A DNA stretch of 38,558 nucleotides from Uliginosibacterium gangwonense. Its GTDB lineage: Bacteria; Pseudomonadota; Gammaproteobacteria; Burkholderiales; Rhodocyclaceae. Below are positions 29,461 to 38,193 of the stretch, in pieces (position 1 is the first letter of the stretch; the number at the start of each line of letters is the position of its first letter). Location of the stretch: the NCBI GenBank assembly GCA_020723855.1, contig DYIB01000006.1:1-38558 (forward strand). Reading direction: 5' to 3'. A program made the translations under genes and the position numbers. Under the pieces are notes generated by a model. The model had not been told where the DNA came from. It did no database searches and saw only the letters and a program-made list of their open reading frames with translations.

Positions 29461-30325
29461 CGACCCGCTCCCAGGTCTTGGCGCCGTCGCCGCTACGGAA
29501 CAGGTCGCCATCGCCTGCCACTGCATAGACGATACCGTCGGGCGTCACAGCGAGTGCCCCAATAGCAGCGACCGGAGTACTTATGCGCGACCATTGCTCG
29601 CCGCCGTCGGCGCTGAGAAACAGCCCGTCCTCCGTCGCAGCATAGACGGTGCGGGGTTGGCGCGGATCGTAGGCGATGGCCCTCACCGGACGTCCGAGCT
29701 CGCCCGCATCGCGCCAGCCGCAGAAGCAATCCATGGCCCGGCGCACCCCTAGGCCGGTAGCAGCGAAGAGCCAGCCGGTCTGCATGCTGCCCGGCATGTT
29801 CGAGTGCACGAAGCGCAGGATCCCGCTGCGCGGCCCTGCATCCATCAGCTGCCAGCGCCGTCCGCCGTCCTGGCTGCGGAAGAAGCCGTGCCCGGTTACG
29901 TACGCGAAGACCGTGTCGGGCTGCTCCGCATGGGTGGCAAGCGCGGTGACGTTGCTACCGGGCAGACCCTCGTTGCGCGCCGACCAGTTGCGGCCGCCGT
30001 CGTCGCTGCGCAGCACGCCGATGCCCGGGCCGGCGACGTAGATGGCGCCCTTGTCTCCCGCGGATACGGCGACCGATGCGATGCTCCGCGGCGCCGCGAG
30101 GGGTGACAGCTTCACGGGTGCCCAGTGTCGCCCGCCGTCATCGCTGCGCGAGAGGGCGTCGCCACGGGCCTTGAGCAGCGTCCCCGTCGCGCCGTCAAAG
30201 GCGAGGGCGACCGCTTCACCCGCGCCCGGTGCCGCTGCGGCCGCGAGGCCAGGCAGCCCGAGCAGGCCGACCAGCAGCGCAGCGCCGGCGAGCCAGCGCA
30301 CCAGCGCCGTGACGACGAGTTTCAT
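29453..30325 (-). CDS. BNR/sialidase-like beta-propeller protein (Ycf48-type repeats)
   Basis: Repeated SDDGGRHW, SDDGGRNW, SQDGGRRW, SADGGEQW; signal peptide. Confidence 0.87.
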   Translation of the reverse strand: MKLVVTALVRWLAGAALLVGLLGLPGLAAAAAPGAGEAVALAFDGATGTLLKARGDALSRSDDGGRHWAPVKLSPLAAPRSIASVAVSAGDKGAIYVAGPGIGVLRSDDGGRNWSARNEGLPGSNVTALATHAEQPDTVFAYVTGHGFFRSQDGGRRWQLMDAGPRSGILRFVHSNMPGSMQTGWLFAATGLGVRRAMDCFCGWRDAGELGRPVRAIAYDPRQPRTVYAATEDGLFLSADGGEQWSRISTPVAAIGALAVTPDGIVYAVAGDGDLFRSGDGAKTWERVGA

Positions 30326-30666
30326 TTGGCCTCCTTGATCCGGTCGGCGTACTTGGCGGCGATCTCACCCATCTTCTGCATCATCTCCGCGTGCATCTGG
30401 AATTCGAGCTTTTCGTTGCCGGGCGGCAGATGGGGCATCGCCGTGTTCCCCGACATGGCGCCACCCATCATCTTCCGACACGACTCCATCATGCCGTCGC
30501 CCATCATCCCGTGGCCCATCATGCCCCGACCCATCGGCATCTCGCCCATGCCCGGCATTCCCGGCCCGGGCTTCGCCTGCCCCTGATCTGCGGCGCCCGC
30601 CAGACCGACAGCACCCGAAACCGCCACTGCCCCCAGCAGCGCCGCCACCATCCGTTTGCTCATCAT
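30322..30666 (-). CDS. Met-rich periplasmic protein
   Basis: MMSKRMVAALLGAVAVSGAVGLAGA then GPGMPGMGEMPMGRGMMGHGMMGDGMMESCRKMMGG. Confidence 0.8.
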   Translation of the reverse strand: MMSKRMVAALLGAVAVSGAVGLAGAADQGQAKPGPGMPGMGEMPMGRGMMGHGMMGDGMMESCRKMMGGAMSGNTAMPHLPPGNEKLEFQMHAEMMQKMGEIAAKYADRIKEAK

Positions 30667-30737
30667 TTGGATCTCCTTCGTTGAGTTGAAATGTGCAGCG
30701 AGGCTTTCGCCGCAGTAAGAAAAAATGGGCGCGTGGC

Positions 30738-31481
30738 TCATCCGATCTTCCCCAGGATCGGAAAGCGTTCGAGCAGCCAGTAACTGAACTCCGTCAGCTT
30801 GCCCGTCACCATCGCGACACCCATCGCGACCATGACTGCACCCGCTACGATCTGCAGCGGGCGTCCCGCATGGCGCAGCGCCTTGAGGCGGCCGACCAGC
30901 TGGCGCATGAACACTGCCGAGAGCACGAAGGGCACGCCCAGGCCGAGGGCGTAGGCCGAGAGCAGCGCGATGCCGCCGGACACCGAGCCCTGCATGGCGC
31001 TGGCCGTGAGGATGGCGCCCAGCACCGGTCCGATGCAGGGCGTCCAGCCGAAGCCGAAGGCGATGCCGAGCAGGAGCGCGCCGGCCGGATGCCCGCCGGC
31101 CATGTGCGGATGGAAGCGCAAGTCCCGGTGAAACCACGTGACGTGTCGGAACAGCCCGAGCATGAACAGGCCGAAGGCGATGACGATGACGCCGCCGACG
31201 ATGTTCGCCTCGTGGCGGTAGCGCAGGAGCAACTGGCCGAGCGCGGTGACGCTGGCCCCGAGGGCGATGAACACGGCGCTGAACCCCAGCACGAAGAACA
31301 CACTCATGACGCCGGCGTGGGCTCGCGTACTCGCGCTCATTTGCAGCTGCGTGCCATGCAGCGACTGCCCGGCGATGTAGGACACATAGGCTGGTACCAG
31401 GGGTAGCACGCACGGCGAGAGGAAGGAGACGAAGCCGGCCGCGGTTGCGCCGGCCAGTCCCAGGGCGGACGTCTCGATCAC
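30738..31481 (-). CDS. ccdA: CcdA/DsbD-type thiol-disulfide transmembrane transporter (GTG start)
   Basis: GFVSFLSPCVLPLVPAYVSYIAG...FGFGWTPCIGPVLGAIL; GGAGGAG upstream of the GTG. Confidence 0.9.
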   Translation of the reverse strand: MIETSALGLAGATAAGFVSFLSPCVLPLVPAYVSYIAGQSLHGTQLQMSASTRAHAGVMSVFFVLGFSAVFIALGASVTALGQLLLRYRHEANIVGGVIVIAFGLFMLGLFRHVTWFHRDLRFHPHMAGGHPAGALLLGIAFGFGWTPCIGPVLGAILTASAMQGSVSGGIALLSAYALGLGVPFVLSAVFMRQLVGRLKALRHAGRPLQIVAGAVMVAMGVAMVTGKLTEFSYWLLERFPILGKIG

Positions 31482-31521
31482 GGCAAGCTCCTCCCGTTGC
31501 CTTGGCCCGGACCCGGTTTCA

Positions 31522-32337
31522 TCATGGTTTCCCCCCGAGCACTCGCCGGATGGCCGCATCGAGGGCCTCGGCCGGCTGCGCGCCGACGACCCATTCGCTG
31601 GCGCCATTGCGGTTATTGCGCACCACCGTGGCCGGAGTGCCGGATACGCCTGCGGCGTTGCCGTCCGCAACGTCTTCGTCCACCCGCTGGGCGATCTTCG
31701 GATCGTCCAGGCAGCGGGAGAATTCCTCCGACTTGAGGCCCAGCTCGGCCGCGATCGCCCTCTCGGATTTGCCTTCTGGCAGTCCCTCGCCGTTCGAGCG
31801 CGTGTTCGCGAAGACGGCATCGACGTATCTCCAGAAGACCTCGTTGCCGCCCAGCTTCGCTGCGCACTCGCTGGCGATGGCTTCGCGCTGCGCCGCCGGA
31901 TCGTGGAAGCCGAGCGGAAAGTGGCGATAGACCCAGTTAACCCGGCCGCCGTGGCGCTCGAGCAGGGATGCGGGGGTAGCGTGAAAGCGTTTGCAGTACG
32001 GGCACTCGAAGTCCGAGTATTCGATCAACGACACTTCCGCGCTCGCCTGGCCGCGGACGTGGTCGCGCCCGGGCACGACCTTGCGCGCTCGCTTGGCGCG
32101 CTCCGCCGCTTGGGCCTGCTGCTGTGCCTGCGCCTTGCGCCGCGCGTCCTGCTGGCGTTCCGCCACACGTGCGAGTGCCCGTTCTACGGCGCGGTCGAGG
32201 GTTCCGTCGCTCTCGATCTTGCGCACGATGGCATCGACCAGCGCAGGATCGGGAGCCGCACCCGCCCCGGAGTCGGCTGCCCGAGCCGAGGCAGCCAGGG
32301 CGGCGGCGAGCAGCGTTGCGAGAACCTGCCTCCTCAT
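31522..32337 (-). CDS. DsbA-like thioredoxin-fold protein
   Basis: VSLIEYSDFECPYCKRFHAT...FPLGFHDPAAQREAIASECAAKLGGNEVFW...AAGVSGTPATVV. Confidence 0.9.
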   Translation of the reverse strand: MRRQVLATLLAAALAASARAADSGAGAAPDPALVDAIVRKIESDGTLDRAVERALARVAERQQDARRKAQAQQQAQAAERAKRARKVVPGRDHVRGQASAEVSLIEYSDFECPYCKRFHATPASLLERHGGRVNWVYRHFPLGFHDPAAQREAIASECAAKLGGNEVFWRYVDAVFANTRSNGEGLPEGKSERAIAAELGLKSEEFSRCLDDPKIAQRVDEDVADGNAAGVSGTPATVVRNNRNGASEWVVGAQPAEALDAAIRRVLGGKP

Positions 32338-32648
32338 GGCGTCTCCTCCCGCTGCGCCGCGCCCTGCCGGGGCGGGCCACCGTTGCCGCCATGGCACTTG
32401 CCGCCCAGCCGGTTGGCGCACAAGCCTGCCGCGCACATGGCAGCGCAGGGGAGCAGGCCGACGGCGAACGAGGTCAGCCCCGCTGCCGCCAGCCAGTCCC
32501 ATCCAAAAAACAGTCTGGTGGTGACACCGGCAACCGTGAAGCCGATCAGGACGGTGCGCCGATCGAGTCTGGCGCGGGAGCCGATGAGCGGAAGACCGCG
32601 TCTTTCCGGCGGGCTGATGATGACTTGTTCCGATGTCTTCACGGTCAT
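32334..32648 (-). CDS. Small membrane protein of unknown function
   Basis: 104 aa with 2 predicted TM stretches, Cys/His-rich tail (CAAMCAAGLCANRLGGKCHGG); ATGA overlap with the DsbA-like gene. Confidence 0.6.
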   Translation of the reverse strand: MTVKTSEQVIISPPERRGLPLIGSRARLDRRTVLIGFTVAGVTTRLFFGWDWLAAAGLTSFAVGLLPCAAMCAAGLCANRLGGKCHGGNGGPPRQGAAQREETP

Positions 32649-32688
32649 TTCTCCTTTGCGTGATAATGCGTTCGAGGTTCGCTCCCCA

Positions 32689-34206
32689 TCATGCAGACGG
32701 CCCAGTGCCGAACCGGCAGTTGCGCATCATGCCGCCGTCCTCGTGCTCGAGGTTGTGGCAGTGGTACATGAAGAGGCCCGGCTCGGTCGGCGCCACCAGC
32801 ACGCGCACCCGCTCGCCCGGGAAGATGAGAAAGGTGTCCTTGAACCCGGCGTCGACCAGGCCCTCACGCAGGTCCGCGGGCGCGTCCCCCCGGCTGCGCT
32901 CCAGGATGCGAAAGCGCACGCCGTGGATGTGCATGGGATGGGGCATGGCCATGCCGCCGCCGTCGTTGGCGAAGGTCCACACGGTGCCCTCGCCGAGGGG
33001 CAGGCGCTCGTCGTCGGCCACCGCCTCCATCTCGAAGCGGCGACCGTTCAGGAAGCCCTGCATGTGGCGGAAGGCAAGGCGTGTGTATAACTCGTGCCGT
33101 CCCTGCGGCGGCGCCTCCGAGGGCGGGAGGCGCAGTGTTTCGCGGGGCGTGCGCGCGGCGGCGGCCACCGTAAAGCGCGCGAGAGTCATTTCCTTGCCCT
33201 GGGCGGGACCCATCATGCCGCTCATCATTCCGCCCATGCCCCGGCCCATCATGCCGCCCATCATGTCCATCATCCCCACGTCGGCGAATTCACCGCTCAG
33301 GAGGGTGATCTCGGCACCGGGGCGGCGCTCGCCGAAGTCCTCCAGCAGTTCCACGCGCTCGAAGGGACCGAGGACGACGTATGGCCGAGTCTGAACACCC
33401 TCGCCAGCGGAGAGCAGGCCGTTGTCAGTGGCGATGACGCGCAGCGGGCGCCCGTCGGACCAGGCGAGCTTGTAGATGCGCGCATTCGATACGTTGGCGA
33501 GCCGCAGCCGCCAGGGCCGCGGCGTGACCATGAAAGCGGCGTCCGGAGCGCCGTTCACCAGCACGGTGTCGCCCAGCACGCCGTTCATGTCGTCCATCAT
33601 CATTCGCTTCAACACGAACTGGTCGTCGTCCACGCGCCGGTCTTGAATGACGAGACTCAGCTCGTGCTCGGGCCCCGGCAGGCCGTAGGCGCGCTCCTCG
33701 GCCTCGCGCACGATCACCAGTCCGGCCAAGCCCCAGTAAACCTGGGCGCCGGTGCGGCCGTGGGGATGGGGGTGGTAGAGATAGGTGCCGGCGGGATTGC
33801 GTACGGTGAATTCATAGACGTACTCCCCGCCCGGGCCGACGGCGAAGCGCGGGTGGCCGTCGGCGGTTTCGGGCACGATCATGCCGTGCCAGTGGATGAT
33901 GGAAGGCTCGGCCAAGCGGTTGCGGAACTCGATGCGCACTCGCTCGCCGCGACGCAGTTCTAGCGTCGGCCCCAGGTAGCCCGGGGAGGGTTTGAGGCCG
34001 TCGGCGCGACCGTGCAGCACCTGCCCGAAGTACCTCAGCACCGCGGTCTTGGCGCCCGGCCACAGGGGGAGTTCGGCGCGCTGGGCGGTGAGCCTCAGGA
34101 CCAGATCCGGCTCGGCCGCCGCCAGCGCACGCCTGATCGGCGCTGGCACAGCCACCAGTCCCGCCCCGGCGCCCAGGGATTGCAGTACGTTGCGTCGTGT
34201 CCACAT
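32689..34206 (-). CDS. Multicopper oxidase (CueO/CopA-like) with Tat-like signal and Met-rich loop
   Basis: MWTRRNVLQSLGAG; copper ligand motifs IHWHG, YHPHPHG, HPMHIHG, YHCHNLEHEDGGMM; Met-rich MMDMMGGMMGRGMGGMMSGMMG. Confidence 0.95.
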   Translation of the reverse strand: MWTRRNVLQSLGAGAGLVAVPAPIRRALAAAEPDLVLRLTAQRAELPLWPGAKTAVLRYFGQVLHGRADGLKPSPGYLGPTLELRRGERVRIEFRNRLAEPSIIHWHGMIVPETADGHPRFAVGPGGEYVYEFTVRNPAGTYLYHPHPHGRTGAQVYWGLAGLVIVREAEERAYGLPGPEHELSLVIQDRRVDDDQFVLKRMMMDDMNGVLGDTVLVNGAPDAAFMVTPRPWRLRLANVSNARIYKLAWSDGRPLRVIATDNGLLSAGEGVQTRPYVVLGPFERVELLEDFGERRPGAEITLLSGEFADVGMMDMMGGMMGRGMGGMMSGMMGPAQGKEMTLARFTVAAAARTPRETLRLPPSEAPPQGRHELYTRLAFRHMQGFLNGRRFEMEAVADDERLPLGEGTVWTFANDGGGMAMPHPMHIHGVRFRILERSRGDAPADLREGLVDAGFKDTFLIFPGERVRVLVAPTEPGLFMYHCHNLEHEDGGMMRNCRFGTGPSA

Positions 34207-34223
34207 CGCTCTCGTACTCCTCT

Positions 34224-34814
34224 TCAGGGTTTCGCGCCTGCCGATAAGTGCTTGCGGATTTCCGCGACCGAGGGCGGCGCATCCCACTCGGCCGGCCCCA
34301 CCTTGCGCCAGACCTCGCGGCCTGCCTGATCCACCAGCAGGGTGGTCGGTATGCCGATCGTGCCCAGCGTGGAGGTGATGCTTGTCGTGGGATCGATGTA
34401 GAGCGCGAGAGACTTGATGCCGTACTTGAGGTAGAACTCGCGCACCAGATTGGCGTCCTGGTCGATCGACACCGCCACCACCTCGAAGGCGGGACCGCCC
34501 AGCTCTTTCTGGAGACGATCGAGGGCGGGCATCTCCTTGCGGCAGGGTACGCACCAGGTGGCCCAGATATTGAGCAGCACCACCTTTCCGCGAAAGTCGG
34601 CAAGCGACAGTGCTCTTCCTTCCCCGTCCTGGAACCCGACGGCCGACAGCGGCAACGGTTCAGATCGGGCATCGCTCGCCGCCTCCCGCCTATCGAGACT
34701 AATGTAGGTACCGAGTCCCGCGGCGATCAGCAGGGCGCCACCCACGACAATGATCAGAAGGCGCACAGCGCGCCGTTTTCGTTGTAAATCGCTCGCAGCG
34801 GTATCGACGTGCAT
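34224..34814 (-). CDS. TlpA-like membrane-anchored thioredoxin
   Basis: NIWATWCVPCRKEMPALDRLQKEL...GTIGIPTTLLVDQAG. Confidence 0.9.
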   Translation of the reverse strand: MHVDTAASDLQRKRRAVRLLIIVVGGALLIAAGLGTYISLDRREAASDARSEPLPLSAVGFQDGEGRALSLADFRGKVVLLNIWATWCVPCRKEMPALDRLQKELGGPAFEVVAVSIDQDANLVREFYLKYGIKSLALYIDPTTSITSTLGTIGIPTTLLVDQAGREVWRKVGPAEWDAPPSVAEIRKHLSAGAKP

Positions 34815-34816
34815 GG

Positions 34817-35410
34817 CTATTTCCGCAGGCGTTCGATCATCGGTATCAGCTTCTCCCTGACGAATTCAGACGTCAGCGGACCGATGTGTTTGTAGGCGAT
34901 GCGGCCATCTCGGCCGACGACGAAGGTCTCCGGCACCCCATAGACGCCCCAGTCGATGCCCACGCGCCCGTCCAGATCGGCGCCGGTGCGGGTGTAGGGG
35001 TCGCCCCATTCGTCGAGCCAGCGCGCGGCATCCTCCGGCTTGTCCTTGTAGTTGAGGCCGTGAATCGGCACGACGCGGCGGCGCGCGAGATCGACGAGAA
35101 CGGGATGCTCCTCGCGGCAGGCGACGCACCAGGATGCGAAGACATTCACGAGGGACACCTCGCCCTTGAGGTTGTCACCCGACAGGCCCAGCGTGCGTCC
35201 CTTCACCGGCGGCAGGTCGAAGGTGGGGACAGGCTTGCCGATCAGCGGCGAAGGAATTTCGCGCGGGTTGAGGAACAGACCCACCCCGAGCACCAGGACC
35301 AGGAGGCCGAACAGGGCGAGTGGGAGCAGGAAAGCCGTTCGTCGCGCCCCGCTCCGAGACGGGGATTCCTGCGTCGAAGCGGTCGCATTGGGTGTGTCGG
35401 ATGTGTTCAT
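34817..35410 (-). CDS. CcmG/DsbE-like thioredoxin
   Basis: LIGKPVPTFDLPPVKG...NVFASWCVACREEHPVL...DWGVYGVPETFVVGRDG. Confidence 0.92.
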   Translation of the reverse strand: MNTSDTPNATASTQESPSRSGARRTAFLLPLALFGLLVLVLGVGLFLNPREIPSPLIGKPVPTFDLPPVKGRTLGLSGDNLKGEVSLVNVFASWCVACREEHPVLVDLARRRVVPIHGLNYKDKPEDAARWLDEWGDPYTRTGADLDGRVGIDWGVYGVPETFVVGRDGRIAYKHIGPLTSEFVREKLIPMIERLRK

Positions 35411-36072
35411 TCGCAGTGGTTCCGGATGAAGGCGGAGATCTCGGCCGGCTCGGCGAACACGACCTGTGCGCGGTCGCCGCCCATGCCGGCGCCGACGATC
35501 ACCGGCTGGCCGCGGCGCGGGCCGTGCGCCGAGGAGTCGGTCTTGAAGCGCAGGTTGAATTCCCAGAAGGCGTGCTGCGTACCGTCGCCGAGCGTGACCC
35601 GATAGGTGTCGCCGCAGTGAGTGATGGCGCTCACTCGGTCGCCCGCGCCGGCCGCCCTGAGGTCGGGCAGGCCGGGCATTTTCGGCGCGGCGATTTTCCC
35701 CCCCGATACGGCCTGCAGATAGGCGATCAGGTCAGCGCGGAGGTTGGCCTCGGGCAAGCCGCGGAAGGCCATCGTGGTGCCCGGAACGACCGCCTCGGGC
35801 TTGCGCAGCCAGGCGTCTAGGGTCTGCGCGTCCCACACCACGCCCGACTTGCGCAGCGCCTCTGAATAGCGCCGGAATCCGTCGGCCGTGCCGGCTCGGC
35901 GGCCGAAGACGCCCGCAAGGCTGGGGCCGGTGCGGTGATCTCCGGGCGCCAGCGAATGACAGCCAGCGCAGGCGCGGAACGCCTGGGCGCCGCGCGCCGC
36001 GTCGCCCGAGGCGAACACGGCGGCCGAGGACACGAGGACGGCCAGGGCCGCGAACCAGCGATGCAGGATCAT
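35407..36072 (-). CDS. c-type cytochrome with C-terminal extension
   Basis: FRACAGCHSLAPGDHRTGPSLAGVFGRRAGT...VPGTTMAFRGLPEANLRADLIAYL plus ~90-aa non-cytochrome tail. Confidence 0.88.
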   Translation of the reverse strand: MILHRWFAALAVLVSSAAVFASGDAARGAQAFRACAGCHSLAPGDHRTGPSLAGVFGRRAGTADGFRRYSEALRKSGVVWDAQTLDAWLRKPEAVVPGTTMAFRGLPEANLRADLIAYLQAVSGGKIAAPKMPGLPDLRAAGAGDRVSAITHCGDTYRVTLGDGTQHAFWEFNLRFKTDSSAHGPRRGQPVIVGAGMGGDRAQVVFAEPAEISAFIRNHCE

Positions 36073-36620
36073 GATTGCTCTCCGTTGTCGTTCACATGAG
36101 GGGCCGCGGGGCCGACCGCCGGTTCTGCGCGGCGCCGGGCCAGCCCCAGCGCCGCCGGCGGCACCAGCGTCCATTGCAGCAGCGGCGCCACGCCGATGGG
36201 GACGAGCGGCAGCACCGGCATCGCCGGCGTGTAGGTCCAATGCCCTAGGAGCAATGCGTTCCGCCATTCGCTGAAGGCGGTGTAGGCGATGCCGAGCACC
36301 ACAGTGATCACCCCGATCCGCTGCCAGTGCCAGCGCCGGTAGGCCCCGGCGCGGGTGGCGACGAGGGCAGTAAGCAGCGCGAGCATGCCGATCAGCACGT
36401 CGCCCGCCGTGCAGTGCAGGACGGCATAGGCGATGGTGCGGGGCAGCGCCTCGTGCCACAGGGCATAGAGGGGAAGCTGCATCAGCTCCCACGCCAGATT
36501 CAGCACCGCCAGCGTCGGGGCATAGCGGACTAGCAGGAAGCGCCACGCCGCCGGGTCGGCGCTCCACGCCGCGGCGTTCGGCCGCGCGGCACCCGGATCG
36601 GAAGGTATCGTCGCGTTCAT
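36069..36620 (-). CDS. Multi-TM membrane protein of unknown function
   Basis: NLAWELMQLPLYALWHE...LHCTAGDVLIGMLALLTAL; 4-bp overlaps on both sides. Confidence 0.75.
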   Translation of the reverse strand: MNATIPSDPGAARPNAAAWSADPAAWRFLLVRYAPTLAVLNLAWELMQLPLYALWHEALPRTIAYAVLHCTAGDVLIGMLALLTALVATRAGAYRRWHWQRIGVITVVLGIAYTAFSEWRNALLLGHWTYTPAMPVLPLVPIGVAPLLQWTLVPPAALGLARRRAEPAVGPAAPHVNDNGEQS

Positions 36621-37219
36621 GGGTGCAGCAGCAGAGCGAGATCGTGGGCGATGGTCTCGGGCGCGGCATCGCCGGAGATGTAGAGCCGCAGCCGCCCCTG
36701 AGGATCGAAGGCGAAGATCGCGGACTGATGGTCGACGGTGTAGAAGCCCGAAGCGTCGGGCGCCTGGCGCGCGAAGAAGACCTTGAAGTCCGCCGCCATG
36801 CGCGCCACCTCGGCCTCGCTGCCGCGCAGGCCGAGGAAGTCCGGACGAAAGGCGGGAACGTACTGCGCCAGCACCGCCTGCGTGTCCCGGGCCGGGTCCA
36901 GCGTCACGAACAGGCCCTGGACTCGCTTGCCCTCCTCGCCCAGGAGATCGATGCCCTGGGCCATCTTTGCCAGCGTCGTCGGGCAGACGTCCGGACAGTG
37001 GGTATAGCCGAAGAAGAGAAGCACTGCCCTGCCTTGGAAGTCCGCCAGGCGGCGCGGCCGGCCTGAGTGGTCGGTGAGTTGGAAGTCGCGACCCCAATCG
37101 ACGCCGGTGATGTCGGTGGAGCGAAAGGACTCCGCCTTCTTTCCGCAGGCCGGCAGCGCAAGAGTCAGCCCCGCCAGGGCGCCGAGGCGGAGCAGCTCAC
37201 GCCGGCGCAAGTCAGTCAT
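36617..37219 (-). CDS. sco: SCO1/SenC copper chaperone
   Basis: FFGYTHCPDVCPTTLAKMAQ...FYTVDHQSAIFAFDPQG. Confidence 0.93.
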   Translation of the reverse strand: MTDLRRRELLRLGALAGLTLALPACGKKAESFRSTDITGVDWGRDFQLTDHSGRPRRLADFQGRAVLLFFGYTHCPDVCPTTLAKMAQGIDLLGEEGKRVQGLFVTLDPARDTQAVLAQYVPAFRPDFLGLRGSEAEVARMAADFKVFFARQAPDASGFYTVDHQSAIFAFDPQGRLRLYISGDAAPETIAHDLALLLHP

Positions 37220-37679
37220 GGCGCCCTCCGTGCGCGTGAGGACCGTCGACGACGGGCAGGCTCAGGCTGATGATCCGGTTCGCGCCTCCGGCCTCGGTCA
37301 CTGTGAGGCGCAGCGCGACGGTGCCGCCCGGGCGCAGCTTGCCCCGCAGCCCGAAGAGCATGAGATGCGTGCCGCCGGGCGCCAGCTGGACCGGACGCCC
37401 CGCTGGCAGGTCGAGGGCCTCCAGCCGGCGCATGCGCATGACGTCGCCCTGCATCGACATCGTGTGGATCTGGACCGAATCGGCCACGTCGGATTCGGCG
37501 GCAACGACACGCGCGCCCTTCGGGCTTTCCAGCACCATGTACGCGGCTGCAACGGTTTGTCCAGGCACCGGGGCGACAACCCGCGCCTCATCGACTTTCA
37601 GCGCGTCCGCGGCAAAACCCGGCTGGGCGAGCGCGATGGCGCCGAACAAGAACATCGTCAGAAACTTCCTCTTCTGCAT
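37212..37679 (-). CDS. PCu(A)C periplasmic copper chaperone
   Basis: IHTMSMQGDVMRMRRLEALDLPAGRPVQLAPGGTHLMLFGL matches the H-x-M...M...H-x-M copper motif. Confidence 0.93.
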   Translation of the reverse strand: MQKRKFLTMFLFGAIALAQPGFAADALKVDEARVVAPVPGQTVAAAYMVLESPKGARVVAAESDVADSVQIHTMSMQGDVMRMRRLEALDLPAGRPVQLAPGGTHLMLFGLRGKLRPGGTVALRLTVTEAGGANRIISLSLPVVDGPHAHGGRHD

Positions 37680-37694
37680 GCGTTTGACATCTCC

Positions 37695-37769
37695 TCGTCG
37701 AGAGAAACGACGACCGATACGCAGCTATCCGCGCAACGGTCCCGGCGAAATCCGGTCGCTGCGTATCGG
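37695..37769 (-). repeat. Two abutting inverted repeats (6-bp and 12-bp perfect stems) upstream of the PCuAC gene
   Basis: TCGTCG(37695-37700)/CGACGA(37708-37713), then CCGATACGCAGC(37714-37725)/GCTGCGTATCGG(37758-37769). Confidence 0.8.
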
Positions 37770-37839
37770 CGAGTCAAGGCAGGCGGGGCGCGCTCAGCGG
37801 CCCATGGGCCACCGACCGAGCGTTCCGCCTAGGTGAGGA

Positions 37840-38193
37840 TCAGAGGAGACGGGGAGGTCGCCAGACCCCGAACGGATCGGGAGCGGCGATGAGAGGAGAG
37901 ACGCCGGTCCGCTGCTGCGCATCGGCAGTCATGGCTGGCATGGGCACAGCGGACGGCTGCATGAACTGAACGCCGCCGCATCCGCTGGCAACGCTACAGT
38001 GCGTCGCGCAGGCGTCGCCCGGCAACTGTCCGGAGCCACCGGAATGGTCGCAGCACGGACTCGACGCGCCCGCCTCTTCCATACTCATGTCTGCATGCGC
38101 AGGGCAGGCCTCCGGCACGACCGCAGCCGCGAGCCCGTAGGTCGGAACCGCGATGCTCAACAGCAGAATAAGAAGCAGGTGCCAGATGCGCAT
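37840..38193 (-). CDS. Cys/His/Met-rich small secreted protein, first gene of the copper operon
   Basis: Signal peptide; ACPAHADMSMEEAGASSPCCDHSG...CATHCSVASGCGG...PFGVWRPPRLL. Confidence 0.7.
   Translation of the reverse strand: MRIWHLLLILLLSIAVPTYGLAAAVVPEACPAHADMSMEEAGASSPCCDHSGGSGQLPGDACATHCSVASGCGGVQFMQPSAVPMPAMTADAQQRTGVSPLIAAPDPFGVWRPPRLL

Noticed and set aside
30480-30560. Short tandem-like repeats (catcatgcc...) in the Met-rich gene
   Set aside because: Explained by Met/Gly codon repetition in the encoded protein; no CRISPR-like spacer structure.
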